A program made the translations under genes and the position numbers. The notes beneath the pieces are model-generated. The model made no database searches and was not told the origin of the DNA. It saw only the letters and a program-made list of their open reading frames with translations. A stretch of 64,000 nucleotides of DNA from Oscillospiraceae bacterium (GTDB lineage: Bacteria; Bacillota; Clostridia; Oscillospirales; Oscillospiraceae): positions 1 to 64,000 of the forward strand of contig WQXY01000009.1 in assembly GCA_009781515.1 (NCBI GenBank), written 5' to 3'. How positions within the stretch are numbered: the stretch's first letter is position 1; every line of letters starts with the position of its first letter. Of the stretch, positions 31,501-39,693 are shown in pieces.

Positions 31501-31700
31501 CCAAGCTCTGCCGCAGTTTTTCCGATAATCTCGTCCTTACTGAGCATTGTCCGCTTGGCATAAACATGATTAACACTTGTAATTCTGCCGTTGACGTCCT
31601 TGGTAAAAATCATGTCCTGCAAGGCGTCATACACACAATCAAGTGTTATCTCATTGTTTGGGCTGTTAATAGGGTCTTTCTTGTTATTCATCATATTCAC
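28563..31700 (-). CDS. Cytosolic hybrid histidine kinase with PAS, GAF, receiver and HPt domains
   Basis: A 1045-residue protein without membrane segments. PAS (about 20-135), GAF (about 150-320), HisKA (SHEIRTPMNAI near 340), HATPase_c (DSGIGI; the G2 box reads GVGLGLSI), a degenerate receiver-like segment (about 590-690) lacking an obvious phospho-Asp, a true receiver (VLIVDD...FMDHRMPGIDG, Asp near 748) and an HPt domain with CVHALKGALANIG (His near 901). GAF domains may sense small molecules or redox state. The start is uncertain: three ATGs lie within 10 bp and none has a good ribosome-binding site. No response regulator adjoins it; target unknown. Confidence 0.92.
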   Translation of the reverse strand: MNMMNNKKDPINSPNNEITLDCVYDALQDMIFTKDVNGRITSVNHVYAKRTMLSKDEIIGKTAAELGTMSEEAAEGIAQADKQVLEGKTVILTRDWSTYSDGNRTYTETVKTPLIRDGEITGVLVTIRDLTELKLAMEEVDRQNKILETIGQISALMLEPDINALEMSIYQALEIIAHGINADVIDIWRLREDREDAYYSLVYEWKADTPFTSMEDNDGEITFVEHRVIPYMENLLSKGRTINSLVSDLPQNVQEDMKPHGFESVLIVPIILDDEYWGYIGAFDVNHGRHFTENEVLLLRSSRQMIASAMTRMEMTKDIMQKSQLLEYEISSKRDFLARMSHEIRTPMNAIVGMTELALREKMSNIAMEHVMTVKQAGTNLLSIINDILDFSKIESGNMNIVQTSYALSSLMYDIISIIRMRMAYTRIRFIVDIDSKLPCGLIGDEAKIRQILINLLGNAVKYTEKGFVKLRVTGHVRDGDMLSLKMVVSDSGIGIKKEDHESLFRKYIQVDRERNVGIEGVGLGLSITNGLVNAMGGKITVESEYGKGSEFTVVIPQKIDDFDKLAVVIEPETKRTLVYERRSLYVNSLVSTIKNLDIECDIIDNSDDFLAKMASGSYAYAIGSTELMAEVKTEIDAIGGDFQIIGVTEFGEESNDIWRTLSTPVHTISLANVYNGEDSRYVYTNDSDETVKFSAPTAKVLIVDDIVTNLKVAAGLLSPYEVEVDLCISGAESIEAVKENKYDIVFMDHRMPGIDGIEATSIIRAMGEQDEYYKTLPIVALTANAAGNMREVFMGAGFDDFIAKPIDTVVLANVLRVFIPKSKQQRLYALDTNEDTAHETDDGVEISIEGVDVKKGIRTSGNRTDLYLDILATFLDEGSERMTQLHEYRNTGDLRMYTICVHALKGALANIGAAELSEIAATLEAAGDRKNMDYIEAHTDRFLTGIHKLLDSVKSVLKKTARSTNISKPVTQEDTAEFVSLLRELRAALDDMDAGTMNRTLEELLSSALTEQSLSTIRTISKHILMAEFEDAERIVDNLIEILK

Positions 31701-31747
31701 ATAAAACCATAATATTATTACAATACGATTACTATCTTATGAACCCT

Positions 31748-31777
31748 CGTCATCGCGAGCAAAGCGTGGCGATCCGG
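31748..31777 (+). repeat. Single arm of the CGTCATTGCGAG repeat
   Basis: CGTCATCGCGAGCAAAGCG followed by TGGCGATCCGG. Only one arm is present, between galM and the hybrid kinase. Confidence 0.7.
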
Positions 31778-31804
31778 AGACCGTACTTATTGGGAAGCTA
31801 AAGT

Positions 31805-32839
31805 TTATACTTCTTTGAATTTATATGTCGTCTTTGCGTTATAGGTTTCCCCTTTTCGCAAAATCGGCGCAGGAAACGATGGTGTGTTTACAGAGTTCGG
31901 GAAATACTGTGTTTCAAGGCAAAGACCTGTGCGTTTGCCGTAGAGCGCTCCGCCTTTTCCTGTTTCGCCCGCCTGCATGTTTCCGCTGTAAAATTGGATA
32001 CCCGGTTTTGTGGTGGTACATTCCATGCTCAAACCGTTGCACTCGAGCACCGCAGCTATCGCGGGGGCGCGGTATGGCTCATTTGAAAGCACCCAGTTGT
32101 GGTCATAGCCGCCGCCAAGCTCCATTTGCCTGTTATCGCTCTCAAGCCCCGGAGCAATTAATGTCAGCTCACGCAAATCAAGCGGCGTTCCCGTGACATC
32201 CATGAGTTCTCCCGTTGGAATGAGCGTTTCATCAACGGCAGTAATTTTATGTGAAAAAATCTGTATTTTATGGTCTTTTATGCTTCCCGAATTATGACCG
32301 TTAAGGTTAAAATAGCAATGATTTGTAAGGTTGATCGGTGTGTCCTCGGTGCATGTGGCAGTATATTCAATACCAAGCTCGCCATTTTCGAGAGTGTATT
32401 TCACCTGCACATCAAGGTCGCCCGGATATCCTGCTGCCGTACCCTGTTTGTCAAGAAGTCTGAGCACTAAAGCGCCGGGCTCTACCGAGGCTGACCAGTT
32501 TTGCTTGTCAAACCCGATAAAACCGCCGTGAAGACTGTTTGGGTCATCATTTACGTCAAGTTTATATGTTTTGCCGTTCATTTTATACTCGGCATTTGCG
32601 ACGCGGTTGCCAATTCTTCCGATGACCGCACCGTGATAGCTCTTATTGCTCTCGTAGCCAGCGATATCGTCAAAACCGAGTGCAACATCACGTACCGTAT
32701 CACCCACAGGGACGCAAATTGAACTGATTGCAGCGCCATAGGTAATAATATCCACTGTAAAACCTGCATCTTTTAACCGGCAAAGCTCTACTGTATCACC
32801 ATTTTTTGTTTGCCCGAACGGAAGTTTTTCTATAGTCAT
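31805..32839 (-). CDS. galM: Aldose 1-epimerase (mutarotase)
   Basis: A 344-residue beta-sandwich enzyme that interconverts alpha and beta anomers of glucose or galactose. IGRIGNRVANA, NSLHGG, TNHCYFNLNG with the catalytic His, and LCLETQYFPNSVN with the catalytic Glu all match GalM. Length is normal and no signal peptide is seen, so it acts in the cytosol. AAGGAG lies 8 nt before the ATG. No other sugar-use genes adjoin it. Its upstream region has TTGAAATGTAGAAAAC (32865-32880, minus strand), which resembles the comM/Rpn motif but lacks the same -10 arrangement. Confidence 0.94.
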   Translation of the reverse strand: MTIEKLPFGQTKNGDTVELCRLKDAGFTVDIITYGAAISSICVPVGDTVRDVALGFDDIAGYESNKSYHGAVIGRIGNRVANAEYKMNGKTYKLDVNDDPNSLHGGFIGFDKQNWSASVEPGALVLRLLDKQGTAAGYPGDLDVQVKYTLENGELGIEYTATCTEDTPINLTNHCYFNLNGHNSGSIKDHKIQIFSHKITAVDETLIPTGELMDVTGTPLDLRELTLIAPGLESDNRQMELGGGYDHNWVLSNEPYRAPAIAAVLECNGLSMECTTTKPGIQFYSGNMQAGETGKGGALYGKRTGLCLETQYFPNSVNTPSFPAPILRKGETYNAKTTYKFKEV

Positions 32840-32889
32840 TATATTGCTCCTTAATTTATACCGGGTTTTCTACATTTCAATTTAGTATT

Positions 32890-33708
32890 TTATTCTTTTT
32901 TAGCCTGATTGTCAAGAATTCCGCGTTTATCTGCACCGCGTTTGTATATAATGTATATCAATACAATGCCTATACAAAATATAGCCATTGAAATGTATTG
33001 CGAGGTTGAAAACGGTCCGTATATGCCGCGCGCTTCGTCACCTCTGTAATATTCGAGAACAAAACGCAGCACCGAATACATCATTGCGTATAAACAAAGC
33101 GACAGACCCGAGCCTGCGGTTTTTTTGTATGCAAACGAAAGCACCGCCGCTATAACAAACAGACAAGCCGCCTCAATCAGCTGCGTTGCAAGAAGCGGCA
33201 CGCCTGCCGGCGCTCCAATGGAATACGGCGGAAACACCACGGCAAAAGGATGCGAGGCGTCCACATGTATACCATAGCAGCAGCCTCCGAAAAAGCAGCC
33301 TATCCTGCCAAACCCGTGTGCAATAGCCATGCCCGGTGCAAAAAGGTCGGCAAGCGGGAGCATTTGTATCTTATAAGCCTTGCAATATATATACAGGGCG
33401 GCGGCTCCGCCGATTAAGCCCCCGTAAAAAACTATATCGCCAAATAAATACGGAAACCATATTTCAAACGGCAGCTGACGGAAATTATCCCAATGGGTAA
33501 TAATTTCCGGTATCCTTGTTATCGGTCTGAGCAAAAACATGCCTATAAGCCCGCCGCATATGCAAATCAAAAATGCCATCGGCATATGCCTGTCTTTGTT
33601 GCCTCCGAGCAGCCTCACCAAAAACCATGCGGCGAGAGCACCTATAATCATAAATAAACCATAGGTCGCTATCGGTCTGCCAAACACTTCAAATAAAATA
33701 GGATACAT
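32890..33708 (-). CDS. lgt: Prolipoprotein diacylglyceryl transferase
   Basis: A 272-residue integral membrane enzyme with about seven hydrophobic segments. It transfers diacylglycerol from phosphatidylglycerol to the lipobox cysteine of prelipoproteins. The signature region reads AHGFGRIGCFFGGCCYG; the essential HGFGR-G core is kept and the Cys-rich variant is common in Clostridia. TGAGGA lies 7 nt before the ATG. It would serve the lipoproteins encoded at 39694, 40599, 43473 and 63269. Confidence 0.95.
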   Translation of the reverse strand: MYPILFEVFGRPIATYGLFMIIGALAAWFLVRLLGGNKDRHMPMAFLICICGGLIGMFLLRPITRIPEIITHWDNFRQLPFEIWFPYLFGDIVFYGGLIGGAAALYIYCKAYKIQMLPLADLFAPGMAIAHGFGRIGCFFGGCCYGIHVDASHPFAVVFPPYSIGAPAGVPLLATQLIEAACLFVIAAVLSFAYKKTAGSGLSLCLYAMMYSVLRFVLEYYRGDEARGIYGPFSTSQYISMAIFCIGIVLIYIIYKRGADKRGILDNQAKKE

Positions 33709-33735
33709 GTAAATTCCTCAAAGTTTTAATATAAA

Positions 33736-33763
33736 AGGGCTGTAGCAAAATAGCGACAGCCCT
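33736..33763 (-). terminator. Terminator downstream of the proline-rich membrane protein gene
   Basis: Stem AGGGCTGT / ACAGCCCT (33756-33763 and 33736-33743) followed on the minus strand by TTTTATAT. Confidence 0.7.
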
Positions 33764-33785
33764 CTTTATTAGGTGGTTTGCGCGG

Positions 33786-34259
33786 TTAATACATATACCA
33801 AGGTACGGAAGAACCTATGGCGCCAATACAGGATATACAAAGAATAACTGTCAGTATGGCTCCTCCGAGACCGACTATTGAGCATACGATACCTGCTGTT
33901 GCCATACCTGTCGGAGCACCGACATCTAATGCTTTATTTCTTCCCATAATTCCAAGCACCAAGCCAACAATCGCTGTGGCTACACCTGCATATGGAATAC
34001 AAAGCGAACAAATGCCAAGCACCATTGAGGCAATACACAGACCCTTACCCGGATACGAACCCGGACGCGGTGCATAACCGTGCGGCGGGTAGCCCGCAGG
34101 TGGATAGCCCGGAGGCGGCGGAGGCGGATACCCCCCCTGCTGCTGCGGATAACCCGGAGGCGGTGGTGCGGGATAACCCTGTGGCGGCGGAGGTGGAGGT
34201 GGATGCTGCGGGTGCTGCGGAGGCGGAGGCGGGGGTTGATATTGATTGTGATCACTCAT
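33786..34259 (-). CDS. Proline-rich membrane protein, DUF4190-like
   Basis: A 157-residue protein. Residues 1-70 are a low-complexity cytosolic or surface tail of PPPPP, GYPP and QQGGYPP repeats. Two hydrophobic segments follow (about 78-105 and 120-148) with the LGICSLCIP...GLVLGIMGRNKA pattern of DUF4190 proteins. Such Pro/Gly/Tyr-rich tails are often protein-interaction or phase-separating regions; the function is unknown. AAGGAGGG lies 7 nt before the ATG and a strong promoter precedes it, so it is probably well expressed. Confidence 0.8.
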   Translation of the reverse strand: MSDHNQYQPPPPPPQHPQHPPPPPPPQGYPAPPPPGYPQQQGGYPPPPPPGYPPAGYPPHGYAPRPGSYPGKGLCIASMVLGICSLCIPYAGVATAIVGLVLGIMGRNKALDVGAPTGMATAGIVCSIVGLGGAILTVILCISCIGAIGSSVPWYMY

Positions 34260-34292
34260 TTGAGAACCCTCCTTATGCGGTTTAATGCGTTG

Positions 34293-34322
34293 ATTATAGC
34301 ACTATGACTTGTTTATAGTCAA
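34293..34322 (-). promoter_or_regulatory. Sigma-A promoter of the proline-rich protein gene
   Basis: On the minus strand TTGACT (34317-34322) and TATAAT (34293-34298) are 18 nt apart with TGC before the -10. Confidence 0.7.
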
Positions 34323-34357
34323 GGTGTTTTGTCACAAATTGTTCATAAGTTGCTTTT

Positions 34358-34609
34358 TTACTTAAAAGGTGGGACTTCGGGCATTGTTGCGAGCATTTTA
34401 TTGTACAGTTTTATGTCCTTATCATTGATTTTAATGAGCTTTCTCGCACGCCTTTTTGCACGGTTTGTAACAACCTGCGTGTCGCGGATATTTTCATTGT
34501 CTGCCTCTAATGCCCTGATGTAACCCAACAGCCGCAGTTGGTCGGCATATGTGTTGTTATATTCAGCCAAACGTGCCTCTTTATCGAGCTGTGCCTGTGT
34601 TTTTTCCAT
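34358..34609 (-). CDS. Small charged helical protein of unknown function
   Basis: An 83-residue hydrophilic protein, not recognised. It is rich in Lys, Arg, Glu and Asp (KRRARKLIKINDKDIK) and predicted to be mostly helical, with a possible coiled coil around LRLLGYIRALEADNENIRD. There is no signal peptide or membrane segment. A GGAGGG ribosome-binding site lies about 10 nt upstream of the ATG, which makes it likely to be a real gene. It begins 27 bp after the stop of the LacI-sensor/GGDEF gene in the same direction and may be cotranscribed with it. Confidence 0.65.
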   Translation of the reverse strand: MEKTQAQLDKEARLAEYNNTYADQLRLLGYIRALEADNENIRDTQVVTNRAKRRARKLIKINDKDIKLYNKMLATMPEVPPFK

Positions 34610-34636
34610 TTGAATTATTCTCCCTCCACGGTAATG

Positions 34637-36865
34637 CTACGCTCTCGTTAAGCCTTTTTTCTTCTTTTCAATTTTTTCGTCATATAAAACACTGTCGGCA
34701 CTGAGCATTGCCGCTTCAAAGCATTTTTTCGTCGACTCCTCAAGAACAACACTGCCGATACTTGCCGCAATCTTATACGGGTGATAATTCTTGTTGTTGT
34801 ACTTCTCAAAAGCATCACGAAGCCTAAGCTCCAACTGCTTGCCGTTTTCTTTGTCTCTCACGGAAGAAAACACTGCAAACTCATCTCCGCCCATTCGTCC
34901 GATAATGTCTTCCTCACGCATGGTTTTTTTGAGTATTCCGGCAAAAATTTCAATTGCCTTGTCGCCCTCGCTGTGTCCGTGATTGTCATTTATGAATTTT
35001 AAGCCGTCCATATCCATAAACATAACAATCGGTATGTGCTCGGTGTTTCGTTGCAGATGCTGCAAGCGCGAGTATGCAAACTGGAAGAAACCTCGTCTGT
35101 TATAAAGACCCGTAAGCTCGTCGGTGATAGAAAGCGTATGAATGGTTGAAAGAAGCTGCGATCCCTTAATCGCTGTGGAGATGTTAATTCTCAAGGTTTC
35201 GTAAGCATCTATGGAAATGTCGCGATTAAACGGCAGCAGCATTACCCCGACTTCCTCGTCCATAAAAAACAGCGGTTGGAAATACATAACACGCCGCTCG
35301 CGGTAATAGTCAAACCCCTCTATTGTTGAATAGTCTGAAAACATTATCGGCGACCAACTGTTATGCTGAATGTTAAATCTATCCTCACCGTCAAAGCCGA
35401 TAAGCGTCTCTATAGACCTGTTTGCATGGGCGGCATTTCTTTCAACGGGCTTGTGGTAAATGCCGATAAGTGCCGTTTTTATCGAAAGCCCCGATATGGA
35501 TTTATACAGCTCGTCGGCAAGCGTATCGGCGTCAAACATTAAAAGCAAGGCATTTGTAATACGCCTTTTCCGCATACGGTCGTCATTTAAGCCGTATTCT
35601 CTTTTTCGCTCCTCGTTGATGCGTATATCATAAACAAGTGTTGTAGCGAATGTAATGGTAGACAGTATCGTATGCGCATGGGCAAAATCGCCTTTATGCT
35701 GCTCCACTCCCATTGCCAAAACGATAAGCGCCTTATGCCACACTGAAAATTCGCGTGAATATGAATGGTAGTATGTGACCAAAATCCTGTCGAGTGCATT
35801 GATAAAATCATCTTTGTAAAACGGTTCTACACGCATCTGGACAAGCAAAATATCTACCCAACGTATAATTTGCTCGTGAGGCACAACGTCCTGCAGCAAG
35901 TCAATGAAGCCCTTTTTCAGATAATTATAAAGTGTGTCATGCTCGGCTTCACTTTCGTTTCGTCCGGATTTATATTGCAGAGCTCTATCCGAGCAACCGC
36001 AAGACTGGCGGACAACCAACTCCGGGGTAATGTGTGTAATGTCGTCAACTTCTTTTCCGTTTATCCTGTCAAGCAAAAGCCCTGCGCTCACTCGCCCGAG
36101 CTTGACAAAATCCTGACCGACCGTAGTGATTGTAGGAACATAGATTGACGATACTATGTCATCGTCAAATCCTGTAAGTGCGATATCCTTAGGCACCATA
36201 ATATTTCTGGCTTTAAGTTTTTCCAATACACCGATTGCAGACTGGTCGTTGGTGCATACAAATGCGTCGGCGGGCAGCTTTCGCACGTCATATAACTCGT
36301 GCACTGCATTTCTGCCGCCGTCACGACCAAAATCACCCGGGAACAGATATTTCTCGTCAAACGGTATGTTATTGGCTTCAAGTGCGTCCTTATAGCCTTG
36401 AAGACGTGCTTCAGCCTCAGGATGCCCGTCGGGTCCTTTGACAAAAGCAATATTCTTTTTTTCATGCACACGTATCAAATGGTCAACCGCACTAAACATT
36501 CCGCTCGTATTATGTGTCATAACAGACGGTATGCCATCTATGTCTATCGAAACTGATATTACAGGGATATCCTTAGGAATTCTTTCGGCATATTTTGCGA
36601 ATTCTTCAAGACCTATGTTTTGAGCGATAAATCCTGACAAAATAATGACACCGTCAAGCAAATCATTGCCCCACATAATATCAAAACATGACTCCATATG
36701 TGAGGTGAAATTATTGTCTGTTGTTTGATAGGTTCCGATATATGCGGTCAGATGCATGTCGTTTGCTTCCGCAACCTCAACGATACCTTTCCAAACATCA
36801 TATTGACAGGCAATATCAATAGTTGAGCAAAGCACACCAATATGTTTCCTGTTTCCCTTTGCCAT
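34637..36865 (-). CDS. LacI-type sensor fused to a GGDEF diguanylate cyclase
   Basis: A 742-residue protein without signal peptide or clear membrane helix. Residues 8-290 form a periplasmic-binding-protein-like fold of the LacI/GalR sensor type (KHIGVLCSTID, GFDDDIVSS, VRQSCGCSD) but the N-terminal HTH of LacI regulators is absent. A helical/GAF-like middle (about 300-560) leads to a GGDEF domain with RMGGDEFAVF near 655-664. The inhibitory RxxD site (REED) sits 5 residues before GGDEF. It should make c-di-GMP from two GTP in response to a small ligand, perhaps a sugar, inside the cell. The ATG at 36865 follows GGGGG by 8 nt; an upstream GTG at 36874 overlaps that site. Confidence 0.88.
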   Translation of the reverse strand: MAKGNRKHIGVLCSTIDIACQYDVWKGIVEVAEANDMHLTAYIGTYQTTDNNFTSHMESCFDIMWGNDLLDGVIILSGFIAQNIGLEEFAKYAERIPKDIPVISVSIDIDGIPSVMTHNTSGMFSAVDHLIRVHEKKNIAFVKGPDGHPEAEARLQGYKDALEANNIPFDEKYLFPGDFGRDGGRNAVHELYDVRKLPADAFVCTNDQSAIGVLEKLKARNIMVPKDIALTGFDDDIVSSIYVPTITTVGQDFVKLGRVSAGLLLDRINGKEVDDITHITPELVVRQSCGCSDRALQYKSGRNESEAEHDTLYNYLKKGFIDLLQDVVPHEQIIRWVDILLVQMRVEPFYKDDFINALDRILVTYYHSYSREFSVWHKALIVLAMGVEQHKGDFAHAHTILSTITFATTLVYDIRINEERKREYGLNDDRMRKRRITNALLLMFDADTLADELYKSISGLSIKTALIGIYHKPVERNAAHANRSIETLIGFDGEDRFNIQHNSWSPIMFSDYSTIEGFDYYRERRVMYFQPLFFMDEEVGVMLLPFNRDISIDAYETLRINISTAIKGSQLLSTIHTLSITDELTGLYNRRGFFQFAYSRLQHLQRNTEHIPIVMFMDMDGLKFINDNHGHSEGDKAIEIFAGILKKTMREEDIIGRMGGDEFAVFSSVRDKENGKQLELRLRDAFEKYNNKNYHPYKIAASIGSVVLEESTKKCFEAAMLSADSVLYDEKIEKKKKGLTRA

Positions 36866-36896
36866 ACCGGACACCCCCTGTCTTTATTACACTTTT

Positions 36897-36924
36897 ATTG
36901 TACCATTACAATTGTAAATATCAA
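36897..36924 (-). promoter_or_regulatory. Promoter of the LacI-sensor/GGDEF gene
   Basis: On the minus strand TTGATA (36919-36924) and TACAAT (36897-36902) are 16 nt apart, 31 bp before the ATG. Confidence 0.5.
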
Positions 36925-36970
36925 TAGCTAAATTTGGGTTTAATTTATGCCTTTACAACTTTGAATGTAG

Positions 36971-36996
36971 AAATTCACACTTGTGAGTGTGAATTT
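36971..36996. repeat. Perfect 11-bp inverted repeat
   Basis: AAATTCACACT (36971-36981) / AGTGTGAATTT (36986-36996) with a TGTG loop, then ATTTTTAC. It could be a terminator hairpin or an operator in the gap between two divergent genes. There is no forward gene upstream for it to terminate. Confidence 0.5.
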
Positions 36997-37079
36997 ATTT
37001 TTACGCTCAGCTCGCAAATTGTGAAATTCTGTTGCACCGCAATGCATTGCAAGGTGTTGCAAATAAAGCGCTTTTTCGT

Positions 37080-37120
37080 GCAAATGTGTATTGAAATGTA
37101 GAAAACTTTTGTGATACGGT
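37080..37120 (+). promoter_or_regulatory. Promoter of the Rpn gene with the shared TGTATTGAAATGT motif
   Basis: TTGAAA (37091-37096) is 18 nt from TACGGT (37115-37120), which has TGA before it in the extended -10 position. The 13-mer TGTATTGAAATGT is at 37087-37099. The whole block closely matches the comM and ORF6N promoters. Confidence 0.65.
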
Positions 37121-37168
37121 TTTGTTGCAAAAAACAAATATTTTTCATATAATATGGAGGTAAAGACA

Positions 37169-38002
37169 ATGGCAACTAATCGTGAATTCAAATCAACTCT
37201 TTTTTCGGAACTCTTTAACGAACCGCAAAGGCTGCGCGAGTTGTACAATGCTTTAGCAGACACAAACTACGGTGAAGAAACAGCTATCGAAATCAATACG
37301 CTCGATAATGTCTTTTTCAACGACCTAAAAAATGATGTATCGTTTACAATAGGCGATAAGTATGTGGTTTTACTTGAACATCAATCAACAATAAACGCAA
37401 ATATGCCGCTGCGGTGTCTTATGTATATAGCACGTGTATATGAGAAAATCACAAACGAACGTGCGATATATCAAGAGAAACTGCTTGAGATACCGACACC
37501 CGAGTTTATCATACTGTATAATGGCGAGAAACCATACCCGCCTGAGAAAACACTCCGTTTATCCGATGCATACAAGGCGGCAGATGATGCACATGAGAAA
37601 TTTGGTAATCTTGATTTATCGGTTAGGGTCATAAACATTAATCCGGGGCAGAACGACAATCTATTGCAGAAAAGTGAAACGTTAAGTGATTATACATCGT
37701 TTGTTGAGCATATCAGACGTAATCAGCGTGACGGAATGATACTGAGCGAGGCAATAAAAGAAGCAATCAACTGGGGTATGGCTCAAGATGTGCTTGGTAC
37801 ATTTTTGACGAAACACAGCGTGGAGGTGAGCAGTATGTTAATGACAGAGTTCAACATTGATATAGCTAAGGAAGTATGGCAGGAGGAAGCATATGAGAGT
37901 GCGTGCGAGGAGTTTCGCGCGTTGATTGCTGACAAAGATGCTGAATTATCTGCCAAGGATGCTGAAATAGCCTCCTTAAAAGAAAAATTAAACATTAAAT
38001 AA
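37169..38002 (+). CDS. Rpn-family recombination-promoting nuclease/PD-(D/E)XK transposase
   Basis: A 277-residue protein of the Rpn/putative transposase (PD-(D/E)XK nuclease) family. The N-terminal REFKSTLFSELFNEPQRLRELYNAL region and VVLLEHQSTINANMPLRCLMYIARVYEKI, with the E-x-Q catalytic pair, are typical. The C-terminus is a short coiled coil of ADKDAELSAKDAEIASLKEKL type, common in Clostridia members. E. coli RpnA is a DNA endonuclease that promotes RecA-independent recombination. GGAGG (37156-37160) lies 8 nt before the ATG at 37169. It stands alone, flanked by repeats, with a promoter like that of comM. Confidence 0.85.
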   Translation: MATNREFKSTLFSELFNEPQRLRELYNALADTNYGEETAIEINTLDNVFFNDLKNDVSFTIGDKYVVLLEHQSTINANMPLRCLMYIARVYEKITNERAIYQEKLLEIPTPEFIILYNGEKPYPPEKTLRLSDAYKAADDAHEKFGNLDLSVRVININPGQNDNLLQKSETLSDYTSFVEHIRRNQRDGMILSEAIKEAINWGMAQDVLGTFLTKHSVEVSSMLMTEFNIDIAKEVWQEEAYESACEEFRALIADKDAELSAKDAEIASLKEKLNIK

Positions 38003-38020
38003 AGCTAATATTGCCGTAAC

Positions 38021-38074
38021 AAAAAGAGGAATTGTCCCATTTTGGGACAATTCCTCAAACACTTGCAAATACAC
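38021..38074. repeat. Hairpin repeat with conserved flank, copy 1
   Basis: AAAAAGAGG, then a perfect 14-bp stem (GAGGAATTGTCCCA, 38026-38039, pairs with 38043-38056), then CTCAAACACTTGCAA. The copy at 54297-54348 has the same AAAAAGAGG and CAAACACTTGCAA flanks with a changed stem. The T-tract would be on the minus strand, so this copy is not a terminator for the forward Rpn gene. Confidence 0.6.
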
Positions 38075-38094
38075 TGAATTCATGCCGTAGGGGC

Positions 38095-38166
38095 GGCAGG
38101 TTGCCGTCTACTCTAAAGCCCTCTTTAGTAAAGAGGGCTTTAGAGCAGACGGCAACTTAGCCTGCC
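38095..38166. repeat. Long palindrome overlapping the ABC ATPase stop codon
   Basis: Nested arms GGCAGG/CCTGCC, TTGCCGTCT/AGACGGCAA and CTCTAAAGCCCTCTTTA/TAAAGAGGGCTTTAGAG form a near-perfect hairpin of about 30 bp. Its outer arm holds the last codons and stop of the ATPase gene at 38157. Confidence 0.75.
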
Positions 38167-38897
38167 ATAAAGCGGGCTAAAAATTCCTTGGTTTCCTGTT
38201 TTTGCGGGTTTTGGAAAATCTGCTCGGGAGTGCCTTCCTCGCAAATTATGCCGTCTTGCATATAAACCACGTGGTTTGACACATCACGTGCAAATGCCAT
38301 TTCATGCGTAACGATTATCATCGTCCAGCCCTCGTCGGCAAGCTTTCTGATAACGGCAAGCACCTCACCGACCATTTGCGGGTCAAGCGCCGAAGTCGGC
38401 TCATCAAACAAAAGCACCTCAGGCTCCATTGCAAGCGCCCGCGCAATCGCGACCCTTTGCTGCTGACCGCCCGACAGCTGCCTCGGACGTGCGTTAATAA
38501 ACGGCGACATACCAACCTTTTCCAAATAATCCAAAGCTATTTTGAGCGAGGTCGCTTTATCCTTTTTAAGCACCTTGCGCGTTCCAACCATGCAGTTTTT
38601 TAAGGCGGTCATGTTATAAAACAGGTTAAAGTTTTGAAACACCATGCCAACCCTTGTGCGGTATTCCGGCACTGACGATTTGCGCTGCATGATATCCTCA
38701 CCATGAAACAAAATCTCGCCGCCCGTAGGCGTTTCAAGCATGTTAATACAACGAAGCAGCGTAGACTTGCCCGAGCCGGACGCGCCGATAATGCATGTCA
38801 CATCACCCTTGCGGACGGTAAAATCAACACCCTTTAGCACTTCATTTCCGCCAAAGGTCTTTACGAGAGAGCGTACTTCAATAATATTATCACTCAT
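38157..38897 (-). CDS. Polar amino-acid ABC transporter, ATP-binding protein
   Basis: A 246-residue ABC ATPase of the GlnQ/HisP class. Walker [10 protein letters not shown] (36-44), the signature [15 protein letters not shown], Walker [14 protein letters not shown] and the switch His (VTHEM) are present. It powers import of a polar amino acid through the permease encoded upstream; the start overlaps that gene by 4 bp (ATGA). The final residues MAG and the stop fall within a long palindromic repeat, so the natural C-terminus may have been altered by repeat insertion; the length is nevertheless normal for the family. Confidence 0.94.
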   Translation of the reverse strand: MSDNIIEVRSLVKTFGGNEVLKGVDFTVRKGDVTCIIGASGSGKSTLLRCINMLETPTGGEILFHGEDIMQRKSSVPEYRTRVGMVFQNFNLFYNMTALKNCMVGTRKVLKKDKATSLKIALDYLEKVGMSPFINARPRQLSGGQQQRVAIARALAMEPEVLLFDEPTSALDPQMVGEVLAVIRKLADEGWTMIIVTHEMAFARDVSNHVVYMQDGIICEEGTPEQIFQNPQKQETKEFLARFMAG

Positions 38898-39685
38898 TGC
38901 CGCTTCTCCTCTCTGTAGCTGACCATTCCGCTTGTATGTGCGAGTGTATCATGTGTCGCAAGGTCGTAGCTCTTATTGCCGTCCATTTTTTTCTCGAAAT
39001 ATCGCAGAAGCCTTGAGAAAAACAGTGTCATAGCAAGATACATCACCATTGTAATGGTGTAAGTTTCAAAGTACATCAGATATGCTCCCGCCACCGCGCG
39101 CGACGCGAACATAAGCTCAACAACGCTGATAACCGACAGTACGCAGGTATCCTTGATGTTTATGATTAGATTGTTGCCTATCTGCGGCATAATATTTCGC
39201 AGAGCCTGCGGCGAAATAACATATGTCATGGACTGAACATGCGTCATGCCAATCGCTTTTGCACCCTCGCTCTGCCCGGGGTCAATCGACAATATACCGC
39301 CTCGAACGGTTTCTGCCATGTACGCTCCCGTATTGATAGACACGATAAAAAAGGCGGCAATCATAAACGGCATATGAATGTTAAACACCATGATTGACCC
39401 GTAGTAAATAAACATCGCCTGCACCATCATCGGAGTGCCGCGGAACACCTCAATATAAACATGAAGTATCAGTCTTACAACACGAAGAATAATCCTTTTG
39501 AAAATATTATCCCGCTTGTCTAAGGGAATTGTCATGATAATTCCTACGATAAACCCGATAATACAGCCAATAACCGTGCTGACAAATGCTATAAGGAGCG
39601 TATTACCCGCTCCTTGCAGCATCGACATACCACGGTTTTCCAGTATAAAAACTATTCTCTCAATAAATGTAGTTGGTGCACTCAT
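38894..39685 (-). CDS. Polar amino-acid ABC transporter, permease
   Basis: A 263-residue inner-membrane permease of the HisM/GlnP type with about five helices. The EAA-like loop reads [36 protein letters not shown], which contacts the ATPase. GTPMMVQ and [11 protein letters not shown] are also typical. It forms a homodimer in most one-permease systems. It lies 8 nt after the binding-protein gene and overlaps the ATPase gene by 4 bp, giving the order binding protein, permease, ATPase. Confidence 0.94.
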   Translation of the reverse strand: MSAPTTFIERIVFILENRGMSMLQGAGNTLLIAFVSTVIGCIIGFIVGIIMTIPLDKRDNIFKRIILRVVRLILHVYIEVFRGTPMMVQAMFIYYGSIMVFNIHMPFMIAAFFIVSINTGAYMAETVRGGILSIDPGQSEGAKAIGMTHVQSMTYVISPQALRNIMPQIGNNLIINIKDTCVLSVISVVELMFASRAVAGAYLMYFETYTITMVMYLAMTLFFSRLLRYFEKKMDGNKSYDLATHDTLAHTSGMVSYREEKRQ

Positions 39686-39693
39686 TGTCTTAA

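Noticed and set aside
33980..34307. Long open frames opposite or beside the proline-rich gene
   Set aside because: They result from the GC-rich CCN/GGN repeats; they lack ribosome-binding sites and show only Arg- or Ala/Asp-rich low complexity.
36971..36996. Resemblance to a lac-type operator (TTGTGAG...) in front of the LacI-sensor gene
   Set aside because: The encoded protein has no HTH domain, and the palindrome equally fits a hairpin; no operator role can be supported.
37169..38002. Rpn gene as part of a prophage or IS element
   Set aside because: No terminal inverted repeats with target duplication and no phage genes are around it; Rpn proteins commonly stand alone.
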